Of a stretch of 64,000 bases of DNA, positions 36,189 to 47,265 are shown piece after piece. The position numbers and the translations under genes are program-made. The notes below the pieces were generated by a model. The model searched no databases. It saw only the letters and a program-made list of their open reading frames with translations, and was not told where the DNA came from. The stretch spans positions 1,922,001-1,986,000 of the forward strand of contig KQ964249.1 in assembly GCA_001566295.1 (NCBI GenBank). Reading direction: 5' to 3'. The DNA is from Microdochium bolleyi. Its lineage: Eukaryota; Ascomycota; Sordariomycetes; Xylariales; Microdochiaceae. Each line of letters starts with the position of its first letter. Position 1 is the stretch's first letter.

Positions 36189-38012
36189 ATGATCCAAGTC
36201 GCCGTCTCGCCAAGCATCAACTACCCTCGGGACCATCCACAAGCCATGCGGACCGCTCTCCCCTCCCGACCGGTCGTGTCCCGTGAGAATGCAGAGTCGT
36301 CCGCGTCCAAGTCGCAGAAACTCGCACCCCTGCGGCCACAGAGCCCACAGTCTGCGCCCAGTCCCGGAGAGTCATCAGAAGCACCAAGTCCGTCAGTCCA
36401 TGGCTCAGATCGGATACATTCCGCGAGCCCTTCGCCTTTAGAGCCGATTTCCAAAGTGGCAACGCAAAGCGTGGCCCCGGCACCTACGTCTGCGCCAACA
36501 CAAACCGGACAGGTTTGCAGGTTAGTGATAGACCTGTCAGAATTTTATGGTTGAGTGACATCTAACACCACGAAACAGCAACTGCGGGACGACAAGAACG
36601 CCATTATGGAGACGCTCGCCGCAAGGGGCGACCATATGCAATGCCTGTGGTCTGTACCTCAAAGCACGCAACTCGGCTAGGCCAACGAATCTGAAACGGC
36701 CACCCTCTGTCGTTTCAACCAAGAAGTCTGCCGAGAAGTCCCCGAGGCCGTGTTCACAGAACGCTCAAACAAGCGCGACAGGCGCGACTTACGTCTCTGC
36801 CAGCCAGACACCTATCGGATCCTGCCCTGGAGGTGGTCGCTGTAATGGCACAGGTGGCGCAGAGGGCTGCAGTGGCTGTCCAGCCTACAATAACAGAGTG
36901 GCCAAGAGTGCGATGTTACAAAGTCAGCAAGCATCTTCCTCCAAGCGGAGTACAGAGTCCGAAGGTCCGACTCCTATCGACATCAATGCGCAACAGCAGC
37001 AGAAACAGCAGCAGCAGCAGTCAGATGCAGATACGACAGTCGTCATCGCATGTCAAAATTGCGGCACTACGATCACTCCTTTATGGCGCAGAGACGAGGC
37101 TGGCCATACAATCTGTAATGCCTGTGGTATGTAGCTTGGGTCCTATTCAATGCCGCCAGCCACTAATATGTGTTCTTTGTCCATGTAGGCTTGTACTACA
37201 AACTCCACGGATTGCATCGGCCAGTAACGATGAAGAAGTCGATCATCAAGAGACGCAAGCGTGTTATTCCAGCTGCGCATGGAGGCGATGGAGATGAAAC
37301 AGCGTCGAGTGCCGGAGACCAGTACAGCCAATACGCAGACACTGAGATGTCGGACTATGAACGTGGGACCCTCAACGAGGACGGCTCCGTCAACCTGGGA
37401 CTTCGGCGACGGCAAGATCGTCCCCCAAACTTCTTACCGGAGCCAGTTCGGTCAGGCTTGAGCTCAAACTCGTTGGTTACACCCGACCTGACATCATACC
37501 ACGCCGCGAACACACTCCCGCCCCTCAACTTGCGCGAGTCTTTACATGACAACAACCGACTCGCACCCATGCTGTCCATGTCGGCATCAGCCGATCGGCA
37601 ATCTTCGATCCTGCCAGCATCCTACTTATCGCCAGGAAGGACAAGGAAGCGGTCTTTCGACTCTGAAAACCCAGCGGGCGAAGGAAGCGGCGATGGGCCC
37701 AAGCGCCTGTCTTCGATCAAGTCCATCCTGAATCCATACGGTGATGGAAGACCTGGCTCGAGTGCAGGAACGGACGCGCCTGACCCGTACAGGTCGAGTC
37801 GCTCGCCACCAACAACACAGGCTCGTCCAGCGCTGAGTCCCAGCCCGTTCTTGACCACACAGACCATGGCTTCTGAGGGTCGGTCGAGGGAGAACACTGT
37901 CGACAGCGACATGTCGAAGTCAGACAGACGCGCTGCTCTCCGCGAGGAAGCCGAGCGTATGAGGGAGATGCTTGCGGCCAAAGAGCGCGAGCTGGCATCC
38001 CTCGACGATTGA
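36189..38012 (+). CDS. sreA: Iron-responsive GATA transcription factor, SREA/URBS1 type
   Basis: Repressor of siderophore synthesis and iron uptake under iron sufficiency. Three exons (36189-36520, 36579-37126, 37189-38012) give 567 residues. Both zinc fingers are split or bordered by introns. Finger 1 is C110-x2-C113-x17-C131-x2-C134 (SNCGTTRTPLWRR), completed only after splicing. Between the fingers lies the family-diagnostic Cys-rich motif at 193-211 (CPGGGRC..GC.GC), thought to sense iron. A short polyQ run precedes finger 2, C269-x2-C272-x17-C290-x2-C293 (QNCGTTITPLWRRDEAGH), followed by LYYKLHGLHRPVTMKK. The C-terminus is a charged coiled coil (REEAERMREMLAAKERELASL), also typical of SREA orthologues. 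Two fingers plus the Cys motif separate it from the nitrogen GATA factors. The start is the first ATG of the frame; a second in-frame ATG lies 19 codons on. Confidence 0.93.
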
Positions 38013-39026
38013 ACCTAACATCGAAAGGACCTGACGACTAAGTCAGCAATGCTAGCATAACGTGCCTTTGCATGTGCTGTCCAGCGGCTGTAAGAACAAC
38101 AGAGAAAGATAAACCTTGGCTCAAAGGCTTGACGGAAGTTGGCTATGATTTCACTCCCCAGCGTGCATTGTAACACATCAGCGGCAGCTGCTCACAGGGA
38201 ACTTGCAGGAATGAATGCGAGCCTCGGAAATCGCCCTTCAAAGACGACATGTATGAATTAACGCGCACGGAAACAAGTTAGAGAATCAAGGCAGCAATGC
38301 CATGAACAGTTACGAACAAATGCATACCAGACCTTTTCCCCTTCGGAACAAAACTTGCACGTTCAGAATCTCATGTCTTCGTAGAACACACCACTTAAGT
38401 CGCCCGTGGCGGAATCATTACAGACCCTTCGCCCAAGTTGCGCTGCTTCTGCATCTGGACGTGGCTGGTGCACTGGCGCGAGTGCCGCGCCGTGATTCTC
38501 CGTATGTCATCGCGAAGGCAAGAAGATTGGCGGAGTCGGGTTTGCCACTCTGTCGATGATAACCAACGACCTGGGATATAGATGCTCGAGCTCTGAGCAC
38601 GGTACGCGTTCAAAATCATACCCTGAGGGTCGTGCTCCGTGGCCGGGCCGGCGTCAAATTGTCTTTGTCTATATCTTCAGTGATATACTCTTCTTTCTCT
38701 TATTGGTCTTCAGGTAACCACGACTATCCCTCGGTACAACCTCAACGAGATGATCCAGGACGCCGCGCTCTTCCTATCTGTAGCGCAACTTGTACACAAA
38801 CCTACAACTGCCACCATATTCTGGGCGAACAGGTCCAGACTTGTTGCCTTTCCCTATTTCCTCTTAGCACTCCTCAATCGTTGCTTTCGACATCGGTCTC
38901 TACTCCTCCCCGGCCTGACCCAAGTCTCTTCTCCATTTGTGTTGGCCAGCACTCGGTTCCACAATCCGTGATCTCGCGCGCCGGAGCCACAGGTCAGGCA
39001 GGGCGGATGCGCAAGGCGCGAGACGC
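38013..39026. other. Intergenic, convergent 3' ends
   Basis: One kilobase between the ends of the iron regulator (+) and the TVP15-like gene (-). It should contain both 3' UTRs. Only short unrelated frames are seen; no RNA gene or repeat was recognised. Confidence 0.6.
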
Positions 39027-39256
39027 TTAGACCTGCTCGGCGCCCCAGCCCTGGTCGGCCTCGCGCATGTTGGCCGGGGGCTCGATGGAGGGGATGAACT
39101 CGAGGACGACGTAGCCGACACCGACGAGTCCGACGATGCTGCCGGCGATGATGCGGAGGACGCCGTTGTTGAGGAGGATCGAGCCGACGAAGATGTAGAC
39201 TGTGGCGCACCAAAGTCCCGACGTTAGCATGGGAACAAACACACACCGCTGCAAAC

Positions 39257-39298
<42 letters not shown>

Positions 39299-39995
39299 CA
39301 CATGATAACACGCTGGATTCGAGGGAAGAAGGAGATGCAAGACGGCTCGACTTACAGATACCACGGCCGAGGAAGGAAAAGAGGAACGACGCGTAGCGGG
39401 AGACCTGGGGCGGAATCTGGAATTCAAGGAGGGCCACGGCCAGGCCAAAGATGATGACGTAGATGCCGATGATCAAAGACTGGCTGCGGAGGAGAACAGA
39501 CAGACGTTAGCTTGTACGGTGCTGAAGAGTATAGCCTGTGCGCAGCTCCTTCCGTGATGTGAAGCCTCCTTCTCATGTTTCTAGTCGCAATCGGAGCGCT
39601 TCGCGAAAAAGCGCTGCGCAATCTTGATCGCCGCCACAAGCCGCAATAGGAGAAGATGGGGTCGGCGGGCTGGGACGATGCTCTGAGCAGGCTGTTGCGA
39701 CAGCGAGGAAGATTCCAGTCGTCGAAGGTTTGGACTTAGGAGGGGCGCGGGCTACGGGCGATACGTACAAGCCGAATGAGAAGAAGAACTGCGAGATGCC
39801 GCCAAGGACCATGACCACGCCCACGGCGAGGTTGACGAGTCGGCTGAGCGAGAGTAGAAAGAACCATTGTTAGCCTTGGGTTTCTCGTCATCTTGACGGT
39901 ACCTTCGCGCAATGTCCTGGAGCTCAACAATGTTTTGAGACCAGAGAGCACCGCGGCCGGCCGGGTTGCCCTTACAAGGAGTCGGAGAAGTCCAT
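39027..39995 (-). CDS. TVP15-like Golgi membrane protein (COPI-associated family)
   Basis: Small four-span membrane protein of Golgi/endosomal vesicles, similar to yeast Tvp15 and the COPI-associated family. Four exons, read on the minus strand: 39995-39976, 39843-39769, 39483-39356, 39199-39027. They yield 131 residues beginning MDFSDSFRLVNLAVG, close to the family's length. Membrane segments are visible as VGVVMVLGGISQFFFSFGF, SLIIGIYVIIFGLAVALLEF, YASFLFSFLGRGIFYIFVGSIL and IIAGSIVGLVGVGYVVLEFI. The C-terminus ends in the hydrophilic ANMREADQGWGAEQV. Three introns split codons at phases 2, 2 and 1; the 20-nt first exon was placed by requiring frame closure with a GTAAGG donor. The third intron contains a long dinucleotide repeat. 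Confidence 0.85.
39260..39295. repeat. (AC)18 microsatellite inside an intron
   Basis: Thirty-six bases of pure AC on the plus strand, hence (GT)18 in the transcript sense of the TVP15-like gene, in the middle of its third intron (39355-39200). Confidence 0.97.
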
Positions 39996-40574
39996 CTTGA
40001 AGGTTTGCGATTGACTGGTGTGGAGAGTGATGAGGTGTTGCGGGGAGATGCGAGGAGACTGCGAGCCTGCCGGAGTTGTATTTTGTGTGTATGCTGAAGT
40101 TGTAGGCAGCAGTCAATCGAGCTCAGGGCTGACGATCAATTGGTGGATGTGGAGTGGTGTGGTGGTGGTGGTGTCAAGTTAGAGGTTGAGTCGCGGCTCA
40201 CAAGTTGGAAGCTCTGCGATTACGTCGGGGGCTGGGTTGCGTGCAACTGCTGGTGTGGGGCAGGCAAGGCCCCCTTCTGCACGTCAAGTCAAGGCACAGC
40301 AAAAGCCGTCAGGGGCTTCTCCACGCTGTGAAGGCCACAAGTGCCGGGTAGGCATCCAACGAACGGTACCAGCACATGTCATTCGCGACCAGGACACTGA
40401 AAGTTCATTTCTTCATGTTGCTAAGTCGCATTGTTATCTGAGTGGGTATACATGCGAGCCTGCCCTCCATAGCTCTCTACAATGCTGCAGCATTTCTAGA
40501 AGCCCGACCCAGATATGTGTGACCCGTAACCACTGCCTCTGCACGCTGGTCATCTGCAACATCTGCCATACTCC
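39996..40574. other. Intergenic between PP2A and TVP15-like gene
   Basis: A 579-base gap between two minus-strand genes. It should hold the promoter and leader of the TVP15-like gene (near 40000-40150, with a GGTGGT-rich patch at 40151-40171) and the PP2A 3' UTR. No gene seen. Confidence 0.6.
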
Positions 40575-42121
40575 TTAGAGGAAGTAGTCCGGTGTGCCTG
40601 TATGCGCAGTCGTTAGTCACTCTTCGTGTTGCATAGAGAGAACCAAGAAACTTACGTCGAGAAACCATCGGCTCACCCGCCCGCGGGCATGGATCAAACT
40701 GCAGGCTGCATTGGTTCACAATGGTTAGCATCAAACTGTAGGACAAGCACGCTGACGTCAACTTACAAGGTGTACTTCAGGTGCTCATCAATCTCCATGA
40801 TGGCTGCCTGGTTGCCACATCTGTAGCAGTAGTTGGGTGCTGTACTCAGGGATCAGCAGAAGGCTCAAGCGCAGGTATGGATAAATAAGGTTTAGACAAC
40901 ATACCCGAGAAAATGGTCACGACATTCCTATCTTGGGACCAGTTGTAACCCTCCATCACCAGCTGATGCGCCCTCGCAATCAGGGTCAAGCCGTTGTTGT
41001 GGTTGAAGGCCTCGCTGATATCTTGGCCGAATGTGTAACCAGCACCGCGGGGCGAGATTCCCCATCCGCAACGGTCATCAGGGTCCGACCACAGCAGGTC
41101 GCACATGGGGCCCTCGTGTGGCACCTCCTGAATCCGGTCCAGAGCTCTGATGTTATCGAGAGTGTCGATGCTGGGCGACAGACCGCCGTGCAGGCAGAAG
41201 ATCTGGTTGTCGATCAGAGCCGTCAAGGGCAGGTAGTCGAAAAGGTCCGTGAAGTATTTCCACACGTTGGCGTTGCCGTACTTGCGCAAGCATTCATCGT
41301 AGAAACCATACACCTGTGTAATCTGGCGCGACTCGTGGTTGCCACGAAGGATTGTGATGCGCTGAGGGTACCGAATCTTGAGCGCAACCAGAAGTGTCAC
41401 AGTCTCGACTGAGTAGTAGCCACGGTCAACGTAGTCACCTATCCACGAGAAGTCAGCAATCTGTGTAAATAGCACGTCCAGTCCTAACACAAGCTGACAT
41501 GGCAATGGAACTGAGAACCAGGATTAGCATACCCATGAAGAGATAGTTTGTGTCCGGGTTGGGACCGCCGATCTTGAAAAGCTCCATTAGGTCGTGGAAC
41601 TGGCCGTGAATGTCACCACAGACCGTCACGGGGCATTTCTGTAATGACTTCTTAGCACATCTCGCCCATTGCATATTGCTCAGACGAAAATTGCACTAAC
41701 CACTGGCTGCACATTGGACTCGTCTTGCAGGACCTCCCGTGCCTATGAACAGTTACACATTAGCGCTTGACCTAAACCACCAGGAGGGTATGATGAAGTG
41801 TGCACAATGCCGATTGCGTAGGTGTTGGAACAAGGTCTTGACTGTCACAAGTCCCTGCGCCTTGCGCAGCTTTCGACATGGCAACAACGAAGAAGAAATA
41901 ACGGGGAAGCAGCACATTTATACGCTGGTGGTGGTTGTCATGTTTCGCGCGGGGTGCTGTACCTTTTCGCAGAGTCTTTGCACGTCGGGCTCGCTCAGCT
42001 GCTTGCAGTTCATGAGGCTCTCGATCCAGCCGTCGAGAGTTCCCACAGTGGCAGGCTCGGAGGAAGGAGCCGGCGCCAGGTCGGTAGGGACACGGCCAAC
42101 GTCTTCCATGTTGGTGTCCAT
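40575..42121 (-). CDS. Ser/Thr phosphatase PP2A catalytic subunit
   Basis: Catalytic C subunit of protein phosphatase 2A (pph-1/pphA type), active in cytoplasm and nucleus with A and B subunits. Seven exons: 42121-41963, 41742-41701, 41638-41533, 41438-40905, 40839-40767, 40705-40656, 40597-40575, giving 328 residues. The metal and catalytic motifs are complete: GDIHGQ (75-80), GDYVDRG (103-109), RGNHESRQ, HGGLSPS, and the late ARAHQLVMEGY. The C-terminus TPDYFL carries the Tyr and the terminal Leu that is carboxymethylated in PP2A, distinguishing it from PP4 and PP6. All splice phases close (0,0,1,1,2,1). A short acidic N-terminal extension precedes the usual LDGWIESLMNCKQLSE. Confidence 0.96.
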
Positions 42122-43107
42122 GTTTGCCCAGAACACGTGTGAAGTGCGTGCTTGGATGTGTCCGTTTGCGAATGAAATCAGAATAGGACCCTTGTTCAGT
42201 CTAAAATGGCAACTGCGGTCCTGGTGTTGTTTGATTCGCTAGCTGATGGAGTGCTCGATAATGACGCGGTGGAATGTGCTCCGGAGCTGTATAGTTTGAG
42301 GCGGGGCAGTCAGAGACGAGCTTGTATAAAGAGTGATGTGACCATGGCCGCGAGGCAGAAGGAGCAGGGCGCGATGGCTTCGAAGAGGACCGAGCGCGTT
42401 GCGGTTGGTTCAGGAGCAGAGGGTCGTGTCGGGCAGCAAGGACATACAGTAAGACCCAGAACAAGCTCGACGCGGTGATTGAAGATGCACGAGGGTGGTC
42501 GAAAAGGGTCGTCAGGTCGCTTCGCAAAACAGAGCAGTGCGGCGTGGTCGGTAGCTGCGGTCGGCTGGGCGCTACAGGCCGTAGGTAATGGCGGCGTGGC
42601 AGGTGTCGTCGTGGCAGAGCGTCGAGATGGTGGCCGCGCTGAAATTGCGGTCCCTGTTGGGAGATGAAGGTGCAGACGGGCGATGATGATGTGTTTGGGG
42701 GGGTGGAAGCGGCGGTGGTGGCCAGGCTGTCTGAGGTGGGGCGGGGCGATCTGGGCTCGAGCTCAGCCGCGGCGGCGGGCGGGTGGCCCTCATTGCTGGA
42801 GCTCTCAGAGACAACCTGGCTGCAGCAACAAAATGTCAAGAAGGACCTCCATCCTGTGAATTGCCTGCCAGGAACAATTGGCGAATGGCAAGATGGTCTT
42901 TTCCGGGATCAATCTAAGCGTGAAGACAGCAAGTCCGTCGTAGTCCGATAAGAAAGGATGCATCGCCCGTCGTTGGAGCTCGAGAAGATCAAGCAGCACG
43001 TGAAAGCTTTGATCACCTCGGAGACGCTGATTGTGCACCTGAAGTGTGTTCACAACGTCGAGCTTGTTGTTCACCAAGCTTTCCGCCCATTTCATATTGC
43101 TCATATT
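42122..43107. other. Intergenic between EXO84 and PP2A
   Basis: A 986-base interval upstream of PP2A (-) and downstream of EXO84 (-). The part near 42660-42800 is purine-rich on the plus strand, that is pyrimidine-rich in the PP2A sense, as in fungal promoters. The minus-strand frame at 42201-42839 is low-complexity Ser/Pro and is rejected. Confidence 0.55.
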
Positions 43108-45308
43108 CTACGTCACAAGCCCTAAACCTATAGCCTCCCGTGGCCTTGCGACGTCCCCGATGTCCTTGCCAACCAGGCCGGTAAAGTCCAAGTGCACATC
43201 TTCCAGCATCTTCGCGTGTGTCTTTGCTTGTGACATGCACTGCTCCCAGACTGCGCCACCACGCTCTGTGCTGCTCAGCTGCCGGCTCAAGATCACGTTG
43301 AAAGCATCGACCTCTTCCTTTGCCCATTTGACGCAGGCACTCATCATTGCCTGCGGGAAGCATGACTGGAAGCACGCGACAGTGTTGCGAATTATGCTGA
43401 AGTACGCAAATGATAGCTGCCATATGTAGACGTGGAGATCGCCTTGGAAGATGCATTGTCTGTATGTCATCATGGTCAGCCAGACTTGCCGAGGGAAGAC
43501 CTCTAAATCCCAACTTCCAGGGTTTACATACCTTGATCGTTTTTGAACGAGGGTGCTCCTTGCCTCAAGATACGACTCTCTTGCACGATCCTCAAAACCC
43601 AGCCTGCTCAACCAGTCGACGTTGCGTTTTGTCTTACTGCGCTCGCCATGCGTCTCAACCAGCTCTCGGATGATGAGCCCTCCAAGTTTCGAGCACCGCT
43701 CCTGCACCTTGAAATTGATGAAATCTTGGGCAATAATGTTGTTCTTCAGGCCACGTGCGAGCGACTTGAGCTTGTCGACGCGATCGACTGCGAGATCGAA
43801 TCGCTGCAGCGCAATGTCGATATCGAGCTCGTCCATCTGGCCTTCGACCCATCGGAGATTTTGCTGTTTGCCATCGACTTCGATGAGCATGTCCTTGATG
43901 TCCGACAATGTCTCAAGAAGCTCCGTCTTTTGCAGCAGGCCGGGGTCCCTTGACGCGAAGTAGTTGATAGTTTCTTTCGCTTTGTTGTTGGCTTCCATCT
44001 CCGATTGGAGTCCTTTCCTGAGCTCTTCGACCGCCTTGCGTACGTTGAGCATCAGCTTGCCCTTCTCCGGATCCTCGGGCTTCTCGGTTCTGTATATGAA
44101 GGACTCCTGACCGACACCACGGACCATGATGGCATCGGCCAGCTTGTTCCTGCCGTTGTACGTCTCGTTCGCACCAGCCATGTCCACGATCTCGATGTCC
44201 AGCAAGGGCCAACATCTGTCGGCAACAAGCTTCATCATAGGCCCTCGGCTGTCGTTGGGTGCGTCTACCTTTCTCTTCTTCCGTGACGCAATTAGCAGGT
44301 GGTCGTTCAGAAGCACGATCTGCATGGAACGACGAGACTTGTAAGTCGCGTTGTCAAGCTCGATCCATGCTCCTGCGTCCTGAACGACGTGTCTGCCCAT
44401 GGTGCTAGGCAGGAACTTCTGTGAACCTTCCACTTTTTTGTACAGTGCTTGCATCTGCGAATTCCAGAGAGCAGTCCGATCGGCGACGGAGCTGCGCTTG
44501 TCCCTCTTGCTCAGGCCCGAGGGGAAGTCGCCGTTCATGGAATCGTTGGAATTGCCTGATGCGGCCATCAGTGCTGCAGTATTCGACTTGAGCTCCTCGA
44601 ATACGTTCTTCAAAGACCGCATCTCAGCTCGCAGCTTCTCGGCCTCCTTGCTGACCTTGATGAACTGGGTGCGATTCTGGTAGACATTCTGCTGCAGATC
44701 CGCAGCAGCCTTGGCCTTGGTCTTATGCAGCTCTGTCTCGAAAGCCTTGATTGCATCCTCGTCCGCTTCACTGAGGATATTGGAAACGTATTGCTCCACC
44801 GCGAGTCGAGGGTCACCGAGCGCAGCCTTGTCGACAACAGGGACAATACTGCCTTCTCCACCCCTGCCTCTCGAAGGTGGAGGACGTGATACGGGCTGCG
44901 GTTGCTCGTACTTTGCTATGTCGAAGGCGGGCATCGGTGGCGGCGCAGACGCATCGTAGTTCTCTGGGAGGTTGTTGAACCTGGTCGAGTAGCGACGCTT
45001 GACAAGGTCGCCAGTCTAGGGAAGGGAGTCACGTCAGTCACTCGAGAGAACCTCAGGGCAAGTCGTGCTCGGCCTCAACATACCCGACTATTGGCCGTGG
45101 GTGGAGGTCGTGGTCGTGCTGGAAGCGAACCGGAGCCCGGAACCGCAGGTCCATTTGTCCTCCCACCAGCGCTCGGAGGGATCGAGACTTCGCTGCTATT
45201 CTGCGGTATTGGGGCTGATATCTGCTGCGGCGCGCTGATCTTTGGCCGATTGCGCCTCTTCGTGCCGCTACGCAGCGACAACATCCTCCGCTCCTTCTCC
45301 TCCGGCAT
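43108..45308 (-). CDS. exo84: Exocyst complex component EXO84
   Basis: Subunit of the exocyst, which tethers secretory vesicles at the hyphal tip and septa. Three exons (45308-45084, 45015-43532, 43459-43108) give 686 residues. The N-terminus is Ser/Pro/Arg-rich, followed by the motif DLVKRRYSTRF around residues 78-88. A coiled-coil segment (FETELHKTKAKAAADLQQ and beyond) is followed by a PH domain near 275-400 (AWIELDNATYKSRRSM, then IVLLNDHLLIASRKKRK) and the helical EXO84 C-terminal repeats (RQCIFQGDLHVYIWQLSF). Intron 2 (43531-43460) is 72 nt, has GTATGT and ACATACAG borders and an internal CTGAC. It contains no in-frame stop, so unspliced RNA would code 24 extra residues. Divergent from TOM20, 685 bases between starts. 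Confidence 0.9.
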
Positions 45309-45993
45309 GATGGTGTCGGTTCGCGATGTCGACGTGGGGAAATACTGCTAGTGCGGGCCGTCACGGATAGGTCGTGAGCTGCTGGTGTTCCAGAAGGTCG
45401 TGAGGCACAGTCAGCATTGCATCAACGGGAACCAGCCGTGATTCTGCGCAAGGACTCAGGCTGCTGGCGGTATATTCTTCTGGAAGGAATTGGGCGTGCG
45501 ATTGGGTTGGGTCGAATGCTAGGCGACAGAACCCCTGGAGGTCGGCACTGTCCACGATCCCGGCATGAGCACGCAGCTTGAGCGTCGTCGGAGTTCGAGC
45601 TCCTCCGTCGTACCCAAGCAGGATACAGTGCAAATCTGGCAGTGCAGAAACGACGATGGCACGGTCGAGAGCTTGCGAATCCCTGCTCGAATGCTCCTTG
45701 GGCCGACAACCAAGGCTGGAGAATGGGCTCTGTGCTAGCTTCGATTGGCCTGTGGATGGAGCGTTGCGTAGCCAGACATTTACTGCCACCACAGAAAAAG
45801 CTGTTGCAGCTCCTCCATTGCTAGCTGCGTCCACTCTGGAAGAGCACCCCTCCGGCCTCATCGTCATCATCCGAGCCGCGTTTTTCCTTGTCGTCCTCGC
45901 CTTCTGCCGCCTCCACGCAACCACCATCTGGCGCACTACGCTCGCCGCACTCAACCTGCACCTCTCCGTCGGCAGACTCCGGCATCCCGCACA
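45309..45993. promoter_or_regulatory. Shared divergent promoter of EXO84 and TOM20
   Basis: The starts of EXO84 (-) and TOM20 (+) are head to head with 685 bases between them, so both promoters and leaders lie here. No TATA box or clear activator site was recognised. A C/T-rich stretch near 45880-45970 fits the TOM20 leader. Confidence 0.55.
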
Positions 45994-46763
45994 ATGGTCA
46001 ACGCCAGCACCGTAGCGACGATATCAGTCGCGACTGCCGTCACCGGCGTCTTCGGTGCGTCTTCCGAGGACCCGGCATTCATGGCCATCAGATTTACCCG
46101 CTAACTCGCTCTCTCCGTCTCAATAATAGCGTACGCCGTCTACTTCGACTACCAGCGCCGCGCCAACCCCGAGTTCCGCAAGAACCTGCACCGCGAGTCC
46201 AGGCGGCAAGCCCGCGCCGAAAAGGAGAAGAACGCTGTCGCCAACAAGCAAAAGTCCCAGGAGGTCCACGCCGTGGTCGATGATGCCATCGAGGAGGGCT
46301 TCCCCACGGGCGTCAACGAGAAGGAGCAGTTCTTCATGGACCACGTCCAGCAGGGCGAGCTGCTAGCCGCCGACCGTAAGTAGTGACCCTTTGACATGGA
46401 CAGAGCAGCGAGGACAGTACGAGCTGCCGTGCCGAAATCAGGAAACGGGCATGAGTATCTGAAATTCAAATGCTAATTGTCTCAATACAGCCGCCAGCAC
46501 GACTGAGGCCGCCCTAGCCTTCTACAAGGCCCTCAAGGTCTACCCGACCCCAGGCGACCTCATCAGCATCTACGACAAGACTGTTGACAAGGTATGTGTT
46601 TCCCATTTCGTGTACCCGCAACGCACACTGACATTATCACCCCCAGCGCGTGCTTGACGTTCTTGCCGAGATGATTGCGTACGACAAGACCCTCGACCTC
46701 GGCAGCCAGCAAATTCCCGGCGGCATCAACCTCGCCGACCTGCAGAACCCCGGTCTTGACTAA
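45994..46763 (+). CDS. tom20: Mitochondrial import receptor TOM20
   Basis: Presequence receptor of the TOM complex in the outer mitochondrial membrane. Four exons (45994-46054, 46130-46375, 46491-46591, 46647-46763) give 174 residues. The N-terminus is a single membrane anchor (TVATISVATAVTGVFAYAVY) with little before it, followed by positive charges (FDYQRRANPEFRKNLHRESRRQARAEK). The cytosolic receptor domain follows: FFMDHVQQGELL, AALAFYKALKVYPTPGDLI and the C-terminal acidic tail. All introns have GT-AG borders and the phases close (1,1,0). The third exon ends GACAAG before GTATGT. The start is the ATG in the context ACAATGG. Confidence 0.94.
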
Positions 46764-47265
46764 GGTGTCTTAGCCGGCAATCTTGGTCGCACACGAGATG
46801 ACTGCCGCTCGAGGGCGAAAGCATGTGCGAACCCCATTTGGTAAGGCTTTCGATGGTTCGGCAGCCATTCCGTATGGATGATATTTGGTCTAAACCTTCG
46901 GCATCCGCCTGGAGCGCCTGCCAAAGCGCGCGAGGCTTTGCTCAACGCGAAGCAGCAAGAGCGTTGTAGTGTATGCGGCATACTTTTGCATATGAGTGGT
47001 CAATCGTAGAGGATGTACGATATGGTGTTGTGTGTAACGACGGCTCATGCAAGATGTACGCATAGAAAAAGGCAGCGGAGTCGGCTGTAATCCTGATGTA
47101 TATATACTGTGATAAAGAAAGGGGGTAAACGAGTTTGTGATGATGACTTATAGACCAAAACATTGAAATACACACTATAATCACCATAACGTCACGAAAG
47201 CATCTGGCTCCTCAAATGCTGAATGAAGCGCATGTTGAAAGGATGTAAAGTCTTGAGGACCTTGT
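46764..47265. other. Intergenic, convergent 3' ends of TOM20 and TYW1
   Basis: About 500 bases, AT-richer toward the middle (46980-47170), consistent with two abutting 3' UTRs and polyadenylation signals. No gene seen. Confidence 0.65.

Noticed and set aside
42201..42839. 212-codon minus-strand frame upstream of PP2A
   Set aside because: Ser/Pro/His low complexity in the PP2A promoter and leader; no domain.
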